Shown here: piece by piece, positions 1 through 10,931 of the stretch
Layout: the number at the start of each line of letters is the position of its first letter
Position numbering within the stretch: the stretch's first letter is position 1
Assembly (NCBI RefSeq): GCF_000227745.2
Contig: NC_018012.1
Span: forward strand, 2,712,501-2,776,500
Origin: Thiocystis violascens DSM 198
GTDB taxonomy: Bacteria > Pseudomonadota > Gammaproteobacteria > Chromatiales > Chromatiaceae
Direction: 5' to 3'
DNA length: 64,000 nucleotides
Program-made: the position numbers and the translations under genes
The notes under the pieces: generated by a model
The model's database searches: none
What the model was told of the DNA's origin: nothing
What the model saw: the letters and a program-made list of their open reading frames with translations, nothing else

Positions 1-325
1 GCATGGTTCCATTGATGTCGACGACGACCTCGGTCGTATAGCGGTCCTGCCCGTCCTGTCCCTGCCATTTACGGGTGCGCAGCTTGCCCTCGACATAGAC
101 CTTCGAGCCCTTGTGCAGGTACTGCTTGACGATCTCCGCGATCTTGCCGAAGAAGACCACGTTGTGCCATTCGGTCCGCTCCTGTTTTTCGCCGGTATTG
201 CGATCCTTCCAGGACTCGCTGGTCGCGATGCGGATATTGGCCACCGCATCGCCGCTCGGCATGTAACGCACCTCGGGATCGGCCCCGAGATTCCCGATCA
301 GAATCACCTTATTCACGCCTGCCAT
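1..325 (-). CDS. ssb: Single-stranded DNA-binding protein (N-terminal part, runs off the window)
   Basis: The reverse strand from an ATG at 325 reads [20 protein letters not shown], the typical start of bacterial SSB, followed by the OB-fold with the [16 protein letters not shown] stretch. About 108 codons are visible and the C-terminal tail, including the acidic tip that binds partner proteins, lies beyond base 1. SSB coats single-stranded DNA in replication, recombination and repair. It lies downstream of the MFS transporter gene on the same strand, with uvrA beyond it in the opposite direction, an order known from other gammaproteobacteria. No frame damage is visible in the part present. 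Confidence 0.95.
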   Translation of the reverse strand, partial: MAGVNKVILIGNLGADPEVRYMPSGDAVANIRIATSESWKDRNTGEKQERTEWHNVVFFGKIAEIVKQYLHKGSKVYVEGKLRTRKWQGQDGQDRYTTEVVVDINGTM

Positions 326-401
326 GTCTGTCTCCCGCTCACGCGACGCGCAAGCGCTGGTTGTCTCGTCAAAAAGAGGGGATCCGTGCCCGAATGGATC
401 G

Positions 402-1799
402 TCAGGCACCGACCGAAAACGTCTGCAATCTTGCCCAATCGAGCGTGCGCCTGTCCACTTTGAGATAGGCGACGCCCTCGTCGATCGCGATCACCGCCTC
501 CCGGACGCCGGGCACCTCCAGCAGACGCCGCTCCAGAGCCAGGATGTCGCCCGCCGTCGGCAGTTCCAGCGCGAGCACATGACGGGTCAGATTCTCCGGC
601 ATCGCCATGGTTGCCAGCAGTGCGATCCAGAGCAGCGAGATCAGCGCCCCGAGCAGATAGACGGCATCGGCGCCGAAGCTCCCGTGCGCCCAGCCGCCCA
701 GCAGACCGCCGAGAAAGGCGCCGAGAAACTGGGCGCTGGAAAAGACCCCCATCGCCGTTCCCCGAGCCCCGGCGCGCGCCACTTTCGAGACCAGCGAGGG
801 CAGGATCGCCTCCATGAGATTGAAGACGGCGAACACCAGGATCAACAGCCCGGCCAGCGCCCAGAGCGATTGATGGAAGGCACGGAACCCCAGCAGCGAC
901 AGCCCCAGAACCATCACCGCTCCCAGCAGCACCGGGCGGATCTGGCCGAACCGCTCCGCGAGCACGATGAAGGGCACCATGGCGAGGATCGCGAGCAGCA
1001 CCGCCGGCAGGTAGAGCATCCAGTGATTCAACGGGTCTAGTCCAGCCCCTTCGATCGAGAGCGGCAGCACCACGAAGAGGCTGATCATGGTCAGGTGCAG
1101 CAGGAAGATCGCGGCATCGAGCCGTAGCAGGGTCGGATTCGCGAGGACGCCAGACAGTTGATCCAGCACCGGTTGCGCGTCGCGATGGACCATCGAGCGC
1201 TCCGGGTCCGGCACCACGCGGGCCAGCACCAGCATGCCGGCCACGGCCAGCAGCGCCGTCAGCCAGAAGACGCCCGCGATCCCGAACCAGCGCGCCAGCG
1301 GCGGCCCGATGACCAATGCCGCGGCGAAGGAGAAGGCGACGCTGGTGCCGATGATGGCCATGCCCCTGGTGCGCACCTCGTCGCGGGTCAGGTCGGCGGT
1401 CAGCGCGGTGGTCACGGCGGCGATGGCGCCGGCGCCCTGAATCGCCCGACCCAGGATGACCCAGACGATATGGTCGGCCAGCGCGGCGACGACGCTCCCC
1501 AGCAGGAAGACCGTCAGACCGGCATAAATCACCGGTTTGCGCCCGATGCGATCGGACAGCAGACCGAGCGGGATCTGAAACACCGCCTGCGTCAGGCCAT
1601 AGGTGCCGATCGCCAGACCGATCAGCAGCGGCGTCGCGCCGGGCAGGTCATGGGCATAGAGCGCGAAAACCGGCAACAGCATGAAAAGACCCAGCATGCG
1701 GGTCGAAAAGATGGCGGCCAGCCCGATGGTCGCGCGGCGCTCGGTCACGGAGAACGGAACCTTCGGAGGGGTGAAGTTCGGTCGATCTGCTGGGGTCAC
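402..1799 (-). CDS. MFS transporter, YajR-like, with C-terminal YAM-type domain
   Basis: A major facilitator protein of about 465 residues with twelve predicted membrane segments and the MFS motif between TM2 and TM3 ([14 protein letters not shown]). A soluble tail of roughly 65 residues ([14 protein letters not shown] onward) resembles the ferredoxin-like YAM domain of E. coli YajR. The substrate cannot be told from sequence. The open frame extends to 1913, only 23 bases from uvrA. I prefer the GTG at 1799, which has an AAAGG about 10 bases upstream; an ATG at 1838 is the alternative, and a TATTAT next to it may instead be a promoter -10 box. The gene is followed by ssb and divergent from uvrA. 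Confidence 0.85.
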   Translation of the reverse strand: MTPADRPNFTPPKVPFSVTERRATIGLAAIFSTRMLGLFMLLPVFALYAHDLPGATPLLIGLAIGTYGLTQAVFQIPLGLLSDRIGRKPVIYAGLTVFLLGSVVAALADHIVWVILGRAIQGAGAIAAVTTALTADLTRDEVRTRGMAIIGTSVAFSFAAALVIGPPLARWFGIAGVFWLTALLAVAGMLVLARVVPDPERSMVHRDAQPVLDQLSGVLANPTLLRLDAAIFLLHLTMISLFVVLPLSIEGAGLDPLNHWMLYLPAVLLAILAMVPFIVLAERFGQIRPVLLGAVMVLGLSLLGFRAFHQSLWALAGLLILVFAVFNLMEAILPSLVSKVARAGARGTAMGVFSSAQFLGAFLGGLLGGWAHGSFGADAVYLLGALISLLWIALLATMAMPENLTRHVLALELPTAGDILALERRLLEVPGVREAVIAIDEGVAYLKVDRRTLDWARLQTFSVGA

Positions 1800-1936
1800 G
1801 GTCGACAGCCTTTGCGTCCGGGGGGCGAAGCTCCGCATAATAACAGCTTGGCCTGACCGAGAGCAGGCGCCAAATCCTCGGGCGATGCCAACTGCCAACG
1901 CCACCCTGTCCATCGCTCAAGCGAACTCCATCCCCC

Positions 1937-4786
1937 ATGCACACCATCCGCATTCGCGGCGCTCGCACGCACAATCTGAAGAGCGTCGACCTCGACCTGC
2001 CGCGCGATCGGCTGATCGTCTTCACCGGCCTGTCCGGTTCGGGCAAATCCTCGCTCGCCTTCGATACCATCTATGCCGAGGGTCAGCGGCGCTATGTGGA
2101 ATCGCTCTCGTCCTATGCCCGGCAGTTTCTGTCGGTCATGGAAAAGCCGGACTTGGACCATATCGAGGGACTGTCGCCGGCGATTTCCATCGAGCAGAAA
2201 ACCACCTCGCACAACCCGCGCTCGACGGTCGGCACCATCACCGAGATCCATGACTATCTGCGCTTGCTGTTCGCCCGCGTCGGCCAGCCCCGTTGCCCGT
2301 CCCACGACGAACCTCTGGAGGCCCAGACCGTCAGCCAGATGGTCGATCAGGTGCTGAATCTCCCCGAGGGCGACAAGCTGATGCTGCTCGCCCCGGTGGT
2401 CTCGGCGCGCAAGGGCGAGTATCAGCGACTGCTTTCCGAGTTGCATGCACAGGGCTTCGTGCGCGCCCGCATCGATGGCGCGCTCTGCGAACTGGACGCC
2501 CCGCCCGAGCTGGATCTCAAGAAGAAGCACGACATCGAGGTCGTGATCGACCGCTTCCGGGTCCGCGCCGATCTGGCGTTGCGTCTGGCCGAATCCTTCG
2601 AGACCACGCTCAATCTCTCCGGCGGACTCGCCCGGATCGGCTGGATCGACGAACCGGAGCGCCCCGAGCTGACCTTTTCGGCCAAGTTCGCCTGCCCGGT
2701 CTGCGGCCATAGCATCCCGGAGCTGGAGCCGCGCATCTTTTCCTTCAACAATCCGGCCGGCGCCTGTCCCACCTGCGACGGGCTGGGTGTCGAACAGTTT
2801 TTCGACCCGGCCAAGGTGGTCGTGCATCCTGAACTCAGTCTCGCCGGCGGCGCCGTGCGCGGCTGGGATCGGCGCAACGCCTTTTATTTCCAGATGCTTC
2901 GCGCGCTGGGCGAGCATTACGGATTCGACGCCGAGACGCCCTGGCTGGAACTCAGCGAGCAGGTCCGCTCGGTCATCCTCTACGGCAGCGGCAAGGAGAA
3001 GCTCAAGCTCAAACTGCCGCACGAAAAAGGCAGCGCCAAGGCGCAGCCCTTCGAGGGCATCGTCCGCAACATGGAGCGCCGCTACCGCGAGACCGAATCC
3101 AACACGGTGCGCGAGGAACTGGCGCGCTATCTCTCGCACCAGCCCTGCCCCGCCTGTCAGGGCTCGCGGCTGAACGAATCCGCTCGTCATGTCTTCCTCG
3201 GCGACTCCTTCGGCTCCGCTCGGGATCGGCACAACCTGCCCGCCGTGTCGCGGATGCCGGTCGGCGAGTCGCTGCGCTTCTTCGAGACCCTGGAACTCCC
3301 CGGCCAGCGCGGCGAGATCGGCGCCAAGGTCATCAAGGAGGTCGCCACCCGGTTGCGGTTTCTGGTCGATGTCGGGCTCAACTATCTGACCCTGGAGCGC
3401 AGCGCCGAGACCCTGTCCGGCGGCGAGGCCCAGCGTATCCGGCTCGCCAGCCAGATCGGCGCCGGGCTGGTCGGGGTCATGTATATCCTCGACGAGCCGT
3501 CCATCGGACTACATCAGCGCGACAATGCCCGATTGCTCAAGACCCTGACCCATCTGCGCGACCTCGGCAACACCGTGATCGTGGTCGAGCACGACGAGGA
3601 GGCGATCCGCGCCGCCGATCTGGTGGTGGACATCGGCCCCGGCGCCGGCGTGCATGGCGGCGAAATCGTCGCCCAGGGAACCGCCGGGGAGATCGCCGCC
3701 GAACCCCGCTCGCTGACCGGGCGCTATCTGTCGGGCGAGCTGCGCATCGCCATCCCGACCCAGCGCACGCCCAACGATCCCGCGCGCCAGTTGCGCATCC
3801 TGGGCGCCAGCGGCAACAACCTGCGCGGGGTCGACGTGTCCATCCCGGTCGGCACCTTCTGCTGCATCACCGGCGTCTCCGGCTCCGGCAAATCGACCCT
3901 GATCAACGACACGCTCCACCCCTTCGCCGCCCGTCATCTCAATGGGTCCAGTCTCCAGCCCGCGCCGCATCTCGCCATCGAGGGCATGGAACAGTTCGAC
4001 AAGGTGGTCGACATCGATCAGAGCCCCATCGGTCGCACCCCGCGCTCCAATCCGGCGACCTACACGGGGCTATTCAACCTGGTGCGCGATCTGTTCGCGG
4101 CGGTCCCCGAGGCGCGTTCGCGCGGTTACGGGCCGGGGCGGTTCAGCTTCAACGTCAAGGGCGGACGCTGCGAGGCGTGCAAGGGGGACGGGCTCATCCG
4201 GGTCGAGATGCATTTTCTGCCCGACATCTATGTCCAGTGCGACACCTGCCGGGGTCGGCGCTACAACCGCGAGACTCTGGAAATCCGCTACAAGGGCAAA
4301 ACCATCGACGAAGTGCTCAACCTCACCGTCGAGGACGCGCTGGCGTTCTTCGCCCCCGTCCCGGTCATCCACCGCAAGCTCCAGACCTTGATGGATGTCG
4401 GTCTGTCCTATGTGCGGCTCGGTCAGAGCGCCACCACGCTCTCCGGCGGCGAGGCGCAGCGGGTCAAACTCAGCCGCGAACTGAGCAAACGCGACACCGG
4501 GCGCACGCTCTATATCCTGGACGAGCCGACCACCGGACTGCATTTCCACGATGTCAAGCATCTGCTCGACGTGCTGCACCGCTTCCGCGATCAGGGCAAT
4601 ACCGTGGTCGTGATCGAGCACAACCTGGATGTCATCAAGACGGCGGATTGGATCATCGATCTGGGGCCGGAAGGCGGCGACCAGGGCGGCGAGATCGTCG
4701 CCGTCGGTACACCCGAACAGATCGCCACCACTGAACGTTCGCATACTGGACGGTTTCTGGGGCCGTTGTTGGAACGGGGATGGTGA
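1937..4786 (+). CDS. uvrA: Excinuclease ABC subunit A
   Basis: Full-length UvrA (949 residues), the damage-recognition ATPase of nucleotide excision repair. Two ABC modules are visible: Walker A GLSGSGKS at residues 31-38 with the first zinc-binding CPVC/CPTC pairs around 253-280, then a second Walker A (GVSGSGKST) near 646 and the CEAC/CDTC zinc finger near 745-770. Both signature sequences (TLSGGEAQR) and the H-loop [10 protein letters not shown] are intact. It is divergent from the MFS gene. I saw no LexA-type CTGT-N8-ACAG site in the short upstream region. Its last ~390 bases are partly duplicated at 11835-12200, which matters for the history of the adjacent island. Confidence 0.98.
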   Translation: MHTIRIRGARTHNLKSVDLDLPRDRLIVFTGLSGSGKSSLAFDTIYAEGQRRYVESLSSYARQFLSVMEKPDLDHIEGLSPAISIEQKTTSHNPRSTVGTITEIHDYLRLLFARVGQPRCPSHDEPLEAQTVSQMVDQVLNLPEGDKLMLLAPVVSARKGEYQRLLSELHAQGFVRARIDGALCELDAPPELDLKKKHDIEVVIDRFRVRADLALRLAESFETTLNLSGGLARIGWIDEPERPELTFSAKFACPVCGHSIPELEPRIFSFNNPAGACPTCDGLGVEQFFDPAKVVVHPELSLAGGAVRGWDRRNAFYFQMLRALGEHYGFDAETPWLELSEQVRSVILYGSGKEKLKLKLPHEKGSAKAQPFEGIVRNMERRYRETESNTVREELARYLSHQPCPACQGSRLNESARHVFLGDSFGSARDRHNLPAVSRMPVGESLRFFETLELPGQRGEIGAKVIKEVATRLRFLVDVGLNYLTLERSAETLSGGEAQRIRLASQIGAGLVGVMYILDEPSIGLHQRDNARLLKTLTHLRDLGNTVIVVEHDEEAIRAADLVVDIGPGAGVHGGEIVAQGTAGEIAAEPRSLTGRYLSGELRIAIPTQRTPNDPARQLRILGASGNNLRGVDVSIPVGTFCCITGVSGSGKSTLINDTLHPFAARHLNGSSLQPAPHLAIEGMEQFDKVVDIDQSPIGRTPRSNPATYTGLFNLVRDLFAAVPEARSRGYGPGRFSFNVKGGRCEACKGDGLIRVEMHFLPDIYVQCDTCRGRRYNRETLEIRYKGKTIDEVLNLTVEDALAFFAPVPVIHRKLQTLMDVGLSYVRLGQSATTLSGGEAQRVKLSRELSKRDTGRTLYILDEPTTGLHFHDVKHLLDVLHRFRDQGNTVVVIEHNLDVIKTADWIIDLGPEGGDQGGEIVAVGTPEQIATTERSHTGRFLGPLLERGW

Positions 4787-4849
4787 AGATCCTGTCCAAA
4801 CGCCACCTTTCACGACTCAACCCCGCAAGGAGCCTTCAGGTTCAACACG

Positions 4850-6199
4850 ATGACCACACCAAGTAACCCAATATTTCGCCCTGACAGCGAACCAGGCCAC
4901 CTTGCCGACACCCGCAACCTTTTACGCAACGAGTATGCGGCTGATCGCCGGCCTTGGGTCGTCGCATACTCCGGCGGCAAGGATTCAACCCTGGTGTTGC
5001 AGTTGGTTTATGATCTCCTCTTGGAATTGGGTTCCTCCGCCGATAAACCGATCTTTGTGGTTGCCTCGGACACGCGCGTGGAAGCGCCGAACGTAGAAGA
5101 ATATCTGGCTGATCGTTTATCGAGGCTATCGAGTCACGCCCGCGCCAATGGTCTGCCCGTCCATGTGCATCGGGTTCAACCGACTCCAGAACAAAGTTTC
5201 TGGGGTAACCTGATTGGCAAGGGCTATCCTTCACCGACACGCTGGTTCCGTTGGTGTACGGCGAAGATGAAGATCAAGCCATCCAAGGCGGTGATCGACG
5301 GCATCGTGCGGGAACACGGCGGAGTCGTTCTACTCTTGGGAACCCGCCTAGACGAAAGCGCAAGCCGTGCGCAGCGGATGGAGGGGCGCGCCACCAATAG
5401 CCGGGGGCTCAATCCCCACGGCGAAATCCCGGACGCGCTCGTGATGACACCGATTGCCGACTGGACGACGGATCAGGTCTGGGAATACCTGTTCACGCAC
5501 AACCCGCCGCCGTGGGGCGGAACCCACGACTTCATGCTCGACCTCTACCGGCAGGCGAGCGGCGGCGAATGCCCTGTCGTCTTGGATCTCAACACGCCAT
5601 CCTGCGGGGGGAGTCGGTTCGGTTGCTGGACCTGCACCGTCGTCAAGGAGGACAAGTCCATGCGCGGATTCATCGAATCAGGCGCCGCCTGGATGCGACC
5701 CCTCAATGAATTCCGGGACTGGCTTAAAGCGATTCGCGAAGAGACGAGCATGCGGGACGGAGTCCGCCGCAACGACTCCATCGGACCTGGCCCTTTTAAT
5801 TCGGAGGCGCGTAAAACGATTCTGCGCCGGCTCTTGGAGTTGGAGAAGACTGTAGGCCGCCGACTGATCGAGGATGCTGAGATTGCTTATATTCAGAAAC
5901 AATGGAGCGACAAGTTCGATGTCACGGATAGCGCGTTGGCAATCGCCAGAGAGTTCGGAAGGGAGGTTGGTGCCTTGAAAATCAAACCTGAAGACAGTTT
6001 CAGCGATCTTGCCCTGATCGAGGAGCTAGCCCCTCGCTTCGAGGTCCAGAGTATTTGGGCAACGGATCTCTATCACTTGGTGACCGAGCGTTACCCATCC
6101 TTGGATAGCCCGCGCAGCCATCAACAGCTTTTAGACGATGTGATTAAGGTTGTCGAAAACGCCGTACGTCAAGCCGACCGGACCGAGCCGGCCGCATGA
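4850..6199 (+). CDS. dndC: DNA phosphorothioation sulfurtransferase-type protein DndC
   Basis: A PP-loop ATPase of the PAPS-reductase family, 449 residues. The PP-loop SGGKDST is at residues 41-47, and several cysteines suited to an iron-sulfur cluster follow (WCTAKMK near 137, then GECP and SCGGSRFGCWTC near 236-261). In Dnd systems DndC is the iron-sulfur ATP pyrophosphatase that activates DNA for replacement of a non-bridging phosphate oxygen by sulfur; sulfur comes from DndA or a housekeeping IscS. It opens a five-gene operon and overlaps dndD by 4 bases. No dndB precedes it: uvrA ends only 63 bases upstream. Base composition is visibly less GC-rich than in uvrA. Confidence 0.93.
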   Translation: MTTPSNPIFRPDSEPGHLADTRNLLRNEYAADRRPWVVAYSGGKDSTLVLQLVYDLLLELGSSADKPIFVVASDTRVEAPNVEEYLADRLSRLSSHARANGLPVHVHRVQPTPEQSFWGNLIGKGYPSPTRWFRWCTAKMKIKPSKAVIDGIVREHGGVVLLLGTRLDESASRAQRMEGRATNSRGLNPHGEIPDALVMTPIADWTTDQVWEYLFTHNPPPWGGTHDFMLDLYRQASGGECPVVLDLNTPSCGGSRFGCWTCTVVKEDKSMRGFIESGAAWMRPLNEFRDWLKAIREETSMRDGVRRNDSIGPGPFNSEARKTILRRLLELEKTVGRRLIEDAEIAYIQKQWSDKFDVTDSALAIAREFGREVGALKIKPEDSFSDLALIEELAPRFEVQSIWATDLYHLVTERYPSLDSPRSHQQLLDDVIKVVENAVRQADRTEPAA

Positions 6200-8241
6200 T
6201 CTTCGAAAGCATTCAACTCACAAACCTGTTCTCCTATTACGGGAATCAGGAGATCCAACTCGGCAGTCCCGAGCCAGGCCGTAATGTCTGCTTGATCATG
6301 GGACGCAACGGCTTCGGCAAGACTAGTCTCCTCAATAGCCTCAAGCTCTTATTTACCGGCGTTAGTTACGAACCCTTGCGCCGCGCGGTGCAGCGCACGC
6401 GCATGCCAACGGTCAAGCAATACGTCGAAGGTGCCGGCAACGATTGGTGGGGCATTATGAACCGACGGGCGCGCAATGAGGGCCAAACCCGTTGCGCTAT
6501 TCGAGTGGTCTGGAGCGAGGACATTGGCCGCGTCACCATCGAGCGTTCCTGGCGCATCGAAAATGGAGCCTGGGACAACGAGGAGTCCCTGACCGTCGCG
6601 ACCGCGACCGAGACATTCAAGGACGATGAGGCGCAGGAATTCCTTGATCGTCGTCTACCCCAAGATTACGTGTATTTCTTTCTATTCGACGGCGAACAGA
6701 TTCAAGAGTTGGCCGAGTCAAAAAGGGATTCGCAACAACGTCAGATGGAGCGTCTCCTTGGAATCGGCGCAATCGATGCCCTGCGTGGGAGCTTGAACCA
6801 AGCCATCGGTCGTTGGGAGCGCGACGAGCTTGAACCCCAGGCAAGGGCCGACCTAGAGCGTCTGGAAGGTGATATCAGGGGGACCGAGGCTGATCTCGAT
6901 TTGCTGGATCGGACCCAGGCGAGCCTGGATCAAGAGATCGAGAACGATACGGACGCCCTGCGACGAAACCGCCGTCGTATCGAGGGCTTAAGCGCCTTCG
7001 TTCATCGTCACGACGAAGCTCAGCTAAAAGATGATCGAGCGCGCATACAGGCACAGCGGATTGATTCTCTGGATCGTCTCTCGGCTCAGCTCCCACGGGA
7101 TGTCGTCCTGCTAACCAATCCCTCCCTGGTCACACGGGCGTTGGAACGGCTCGACCAAGTCCTCGGCAGCGACGCCAATGCCCGTTCACGCGTTTTGGAT
7201 GTCTTGCTGGATACGCTTCCAGCACGCTTGTTCGACCAGCCAGCATTTCCCGATCCGGACATGCGTGACAGTCAGCGAGCCTACTATCGCTATAAGCTGA
7301 TGCGCATCCTAGAGCAGGAAGCGGAAGCCACCGGCGACACGCTTGATCCCACATTTGCACCGGACCCCCAAGCGGCAACCGTTGCCCGTGACCAGCTCGC
7401 ACCCTACGTCCAGGCGGATGCACTGCGCTCCGCTAGGACCGAAGAGTTGCGCCGCCTGCAAGGATTCGCCGCCGAGCTTCGCCAGTTAGAAACAGATTTA
7501 TTGAACGTCGGTTCGCTCTCGGAAGAGGAACGGGCACGCTATGACCGCTATGTCGTGGAACGCGACCAGTTGGAACAACATCTGGATGCCAAGAAGAAGC
7601 GCCAAACGGAGCTTGAGGGGGAATCCAATGGTCTGAAACGGAAGCTGGACGATGCGCGGAGACGTGCCGACCAAATCAGGGCCAAGCTCGGTCAGAATGT
7701 CATTATCGAGGATCGAATTGCCACCGCACGGCGTCTTGGCCACTTGTTCGGTGCTCTCAAAGACAGCCGCAAGCAGGAACGAAGGGGGGAATTGGAAGCG
7801 GCTATCAACCGCCACTTTCGAGTTCTGATGAGTTCCCATCACCTCATCGACCGGGTGGAAGTGGATGAGGACTTTGGATTGCGTTACCTAGATCAAGAAG
7901 GGAATCCCATCGGTATGGGAAACCTTGCGGCAGGCATGAAGCAACTCATGGCGACTGCACTGCTATGGGCCTTAAGCGAGGCATCTGGCAAACAGGTTCC
8001 AGTCGTGATCGATACGCCTTTGGCCCGTATCGATCTGGCTCACCAGGAAGGCATCTTGCAGCACTACTACCCCAATGCCGCGGCTCAGGTCATCGTGTTG
8101 CCCACAGATTCCGAGCTGGACGCACGTAAACTCAAGCTCATCGCCGGGCACGTTTATCGCGCCTACCGCCTCACGAATCCGGACGGTGAGCACACGATCC
8201 CCGAGCCGGTGGCTTTAGCTGATCTGATGCAGGGAGGCTAA
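6196..8241 (+). CDS. dndD: DNA sulfur modification ATPase DndD (SMC/Rad50-like)
   Basis: A 681-residue SMC-like ATPase. Walker A GRNGFGKTS is at residues 36-44, followed by the YFFLFDGEQIQELA stretch typical of DndD, a long charged middle likely to form coiled coils (about 220-500), and a C-terminal ABC half with GMKQLMATALLWAL and a Walker B-like PVVIDTPLARID. DndD is the ATPase of the phosphorothioation complex and is thought to work on DNA with DndC and DndE. The start codon overlaps the end of dndC (ATGA) and dndE-ftsK begins 3 bases after its stop, so translation is probably coupled. Confidence 0.92.
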   Translation: MIFESIQLTNLFSYYGNQEIQLGSPEPGRNVCLIMGRNGFGKTSLLNSLKLLFTGVSYEPLRRAVQRTRMPTVKQYVEGAGNDWWGIMNRRARNEGQTRCAIRVVWSEDIGRVTIERSWRIENGAWDNEESLTVATATETFKDDEAQEFLDRRLPQDYVYFFLFDGEQIQELAESKRDSQQRQMERLLGIGAIDALRGSLNQAIGRWERDELEPQARADLERLEGDIRGTEADLDLLDRTQASLDQEIENDTDALRRNRRRIEGLSAFVHRHDEAQLKDDRARIQAQRIDSLDRLSAQLPRDVVLLTNPSLVTRALERLDQVLGSDANARSRVLDVLLDTLPARLFDQPAFPDPDMRDSQRAYYRYKLMRILEQEAEATGDTLDPTFAPDPQAATVARDQLAPYVQADALRSARTEELRRLQGFAAELRQLETDLLNVGSLSEEERARYDRYVVERDQLEQHLDAKKKRQTELEGESNGLKRKLDDARRRADQIRAKLGQNVIIEDRIATARRLGHLFGALKDSRKQERRGELEAAINRHFRVLMSSHHLIDRVEVDEDFGLRYLDQEGNPIGMGNLAAGMKQLMATALLWALSEASGKQVPVVIDTPLARIDLAHQEGILQHYYPNAAAQVIVLPTDSELDARKLKLIAGHVYRAYRLTNPDGEHTIPEPVALADLMQGG

Positions 8242-8244
8242 CCA

Positions 8245-9771
8245 ATGGCCGATCTCTACACCGACGCGCGGGACGAGCAAACCATCGACGATGTGCTTCA
8301 TGGTCTTGGCACTCCGCGCGCTCCGAAACTGCGCGTCCTGCGCATTGCGCTGGCCCGGTCGTTGCAAATCCCGACGCCACCGCCAGAGGACTTGGACGGA
8401 AGCGGTCTGGGTGGCAGCGAATATGCCTTAGCTCGCATCACCGGCGTGGGCCTCGCGGCGGACGAGGAAGGCCGTCAGGACTACGATTTGGCCGTGCGCG
8501 CTCTGCTCAGCGTCTACCACGGCGAGGACATGTTCCAGGGCGAGGAGTCTGAGCGGCGCTACCGCCGTTATCTGCAACGCCATGTCCGAAGAGGACTTCA
8601 GGAGATCCGTACCACCTGGCGTCCGGGCCATGATTTTCACGGCTACCTCTACCACGAGTTGTTCGTCAGCGCCGCACCGCGTCCGGCACGCACGGATCTG
8701 GGGCAGGAGATTCTTGCAGGGCTGCGCGAGATTGGGGTTTCAGCTCAAATTCGCGGGGTCGAGGATGGCCCCCGCATCAGTCGCTATCGCGTCTATCTCG
8801 ACGACGTGAATCATTATGATCGAGTCAAGCGGGGCCTGGACAAGCTCGGTCTGCATCTAGGTCTGTCTACACGCCAAGGGATACTTCTCCAGGAGGACGA
8901 AGACCGGGAGCGGGAGGCGCGAGTGTTGGCGCTTGACGTTCCCCGTCCTCGGGAAACCTGGCATACGGTTCCAGGCGCTCGGCTCCGGGATTGGGCCGTT
9001 CAGGCGACCGACGTTCCGACCTTGACCGTCTGGCCGGGGGTGGACGTACTGGGGGAGCCGGTCCATTTCGATCTGGCCGCGGCACCGCACCTCCTCGTGG
9101 GAGGCACGACTGGGAGCGGCAAGAGCGTCTGCCTGCATGCATTGCTCTTATCCCTGCTTTGGCGGTTGGGGCCACAGGATCTCCAACTCACGCTGATCGA
9201 CCCCAAGCGGGTAGAACTGGCCCATTACGCAGGTTTTCCACATCTAATTGGCAATCAAATTATCGAGGATATCGGCGATACCCTTGAGGCTCTGGATGGA
9301 CTCGTCGAGGAGATGGAGCGGCGTACACTTCTGCTGCGTCAGCACGGAGTCGCGAACCTGGTCGAGGGGCGCGAACAGGGGCGGATCGATCTGCCCTTCG
9401 TGGTCGTTGTGGTCGAAGAGTTGGCGGACCTGCTGTTCCAATCCAGAGAGGCCGAGCAACCTCTGGTGCGACTCACACAGAAAGCACGAGCCGCCGGTAT
9501 TCATCTAGTGCTCGCCACTCAGCGTCCGGATGCCGAAACCTTCAGTGGCTTATTGCGCAGCAACGTGCCAGGGCGGATTGCGCTGTCGGTCCGCACGGCG
9601 GCCGAGTCCAAGATTATCCTTGACGAAACCGGCGCGGAGAAGCTGCTTGGTGCCGGCGATATGCTGCTGCGTCCCCAAGCTGGAGTCGCGGCGCGGCGCG
9701 CCCATGGGGTGCGTGTCGGCAGCGACGACATCCGGCTCTGCTTACAAAGCGTTCGCGGGAGGTCTCAATGA
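8245..9771 (+). CDS. DndE-like domain fused to FtsK/SpoIIIE DNA-translocase motor
   Basis: A 508-residue protein in the dndE position. The first ~100 residues contain a DndE-like stretch (LRVLRIALARSLQIPTP, then SGLGGSEYALARI). Residues ~150-260 look like the FtsK alpha domain (GPRISRYRVYL). The rest is a complete FtsK/SpoIIIE motor: Walker A GGTTGSGKS near 286-294, Walker B-like VVVVVEELADLL near 387-398, then KARAAGIHLVLATQRPD and an arginine-bearing LRSNVPGRIAL. There are no membrane segments and no gamma domain, so it is not the cell-division translocase. DndE alone is a small DNA-binding protein; this fusion adds an ATP-driven DNA pump. It overlaps the next gene by 4 bases. The DndE part is weaker than the motor assignment. 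Confidence 0.8.
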   Translation: MADLYTDARDEQTIDDVLHGLGTPRAPKLRVLRIALARSLQIPTPPPEDLDGSGLGGSEYALARITGVGLAADEEGRQDYDLAVRALLSVYHGEDMFQGEESERRYRRYLQRHVRRGLQEIRTTWRPGHDFHGYLYHELFVSAAPRPARTDLGQEILAGLREIGVSAQIRGVEDGPRISRYRVYLDDVNHYDRVKRGLDKLGLHLGLSTRQGILLQEDEDREREARVLALDVPRPRETWHTVPGARLRDWAVQATDVPTLTVWPGVDVLGEPVHFDLAAAPHLLVGGTTGSGKSVCLHALLLSLLWRLGPQDLQLTLIDPKRVELAHYAGFPHLIGNQIIEDIGDTLEALDGLVEEMERRTLLLRQHGVANLVEGREQGRIDLPFVVVVVEELADLLFQSREAEQPLVRLTQKARAAGIHLVLATQRPDAETFSGLLRSNVPGRIALSVRTAAESKIILDETGAEKLLGAGDMLLRPQAGVAARRAHGVRVGSDDIRLCLQSVRGRSQ

Positions 9772-10913
9772 GCGACATGACTGTCTACGAGTTCCAACCA
9801 CTTTGGTTGACCCTGGATCGGGTCGGCCCATTCCAGGGATCGCCTTATGAGATCGATTTCACCGACGAAGAGAACCGCCCATGCAACATCTTCCTCTTGA
9901 TGTCCGAGAATGGGCGCGGCAAGACCACGGTTCTGGACTGCATGACCTTGCTGATGCGGCAACTCGGGGAGGCCGATCCCGAGCGGTTCGGGCATGAGGA
10001 TCTAGATGAAGGTCGGGGGCGGATTCAGCTCGACGTGCTGACCCGGATCTACTGGCAGGGAAGCGACCATCGTATTGTCCTTTCCCTGTTGGCGGGGGAT
10101 ATTGGCGAGGAAACGTTTCTGAAGGTTTGGGATGACGCGGATCTGAAGCGGCACGGGGCGGAGCGTTGGCACCGGACGGGGTATCGGCAGCGAGTACGCG
10201 GCCGGCTGGTGGAAATCGACCGCCGTGACGACCTTGTTCAAGACTTGAGACATACCCTGATCGACGCCAGCCGAATGGCACCGGAAGGCTTCGCCAATTC
10301 AACCTTGAGTCTGCCGACGACTCTGTTTTTCCCTGCCTACCGCGACATCCCACCAGTTCTTGGCATCGAGGAACGACCGATCATCCAGCCAGAACACTGG
10401 GGCTACCGTTCGGCTCAGGAGTTTGCCGCGCACGGGACTCATTGGACGGAGTCGCTGGACAATCTCCTTGTTTGGCTTGCGTGGTTGAACAATGGCAGCT
10501 ACGAGGATGCGGTTAAGGCGGTCAACGAGACTGTGTTCGGGAAATCTCCAGACAAATTTCTGGCTCCCGAGATCCGCCGGGTTCCGCCAGAGGCCGTTGT
10601 CCATAGCGGGGATCAGACACACCGCTTGGATCGGCTCTCCAGCGGAGAGAAAAACCTGGCTCAGCTCTTCTTGCGGATCGGCGCTCACAGTACCCGCAAC
10701 ACTTGGGTTCTGGTGGACGAGATCGATGTCCACCTGCATGTGCGTTGGCAGCACAAGGCATTGAATTTAATGAAGGAGCAGGTACGTCGACAACCCGGAA
10801 CAACGGTCATAGCCGCCACTCACTCGATCGAAATTCTGGAGGCTTTTCCGCTCGATATACACGAAGAAGATCTGATCAAGGGTGGTTGGATCATTGAGGA
10901 CAATCTGCACTGA
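9768..10913 (+). CDS. ABC/OLD-class AAA ATPase, AriA-like, in Dnd operon
   Basis: A 381-residue ATPase with the full ABC-type set: Walker A SENGRGKTT near 45-53, signature RLSSGEKNLAQLF near 288-300, Walker B TWVLVDEIDVHLH near 312-324 and the H-loop IAATHSIEIL near 345. There is no fused TOPRIM domain; the nuclease-like partner is the next gene. This split layout is the one seen in the PARIS defence system, where AriA is the ATPase scaffold that senses phage anti-restriction proteins, and in some other OLD-like pairs. The start codon overlaps the stop of dndE-ftsK (ATGA), so it belongs to the Dnd operon. A PARIS-like role is my inference; I could not test family membership. Confidence 0.8.
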   Translation: MSDMTVYEFQPLWLTLDRVGPFQGSPYEIDFTDEENRPCNIFLLMSENGRGKTTVLDCMTLLMRQLGEADPERFGHEDLDEGRGRIQLDVLTRIYWQGSDHRIVLSLLAGDIGEETFLKVWDDADLKRHGAERWHRTGYRQRVRGRLVEIDRRDDLVQDLRHTLIDASRMAPEGFANSTLSLPTTLFFPAYRDIPPVLGIEERPIIQPEHWGYRSAQEFAAHGTHWTESLDNLLVWLAWLNNGSYEDAVKAVNETVFGKSPDKFLAPEIRRVPPEAVVHSGDQTHRLDRLSSGEKNLAQLFLRIGAHSTRNTWVLVDEIDVHLHVRWQHKALNLMKEQVRRQPGTTVIAATHSIEILEAFPLDIHEEDLIKGGWIIEDNLH

Positions 10914-10931
10914 GGAGATACGTCAAAGGAC

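Noticed and set aside
1799..1937. LexA (SOS) box for uvrA
   Set aside because: No CTGT-N8-ACAG arrangement could be found in the region between the divergent genes.
4787..4849. tRNA-type attachment site for the defence island
   Set aside because: No tRNA sequence or integrase is visible on either side; the shared sequence is uvrA coding DNA.
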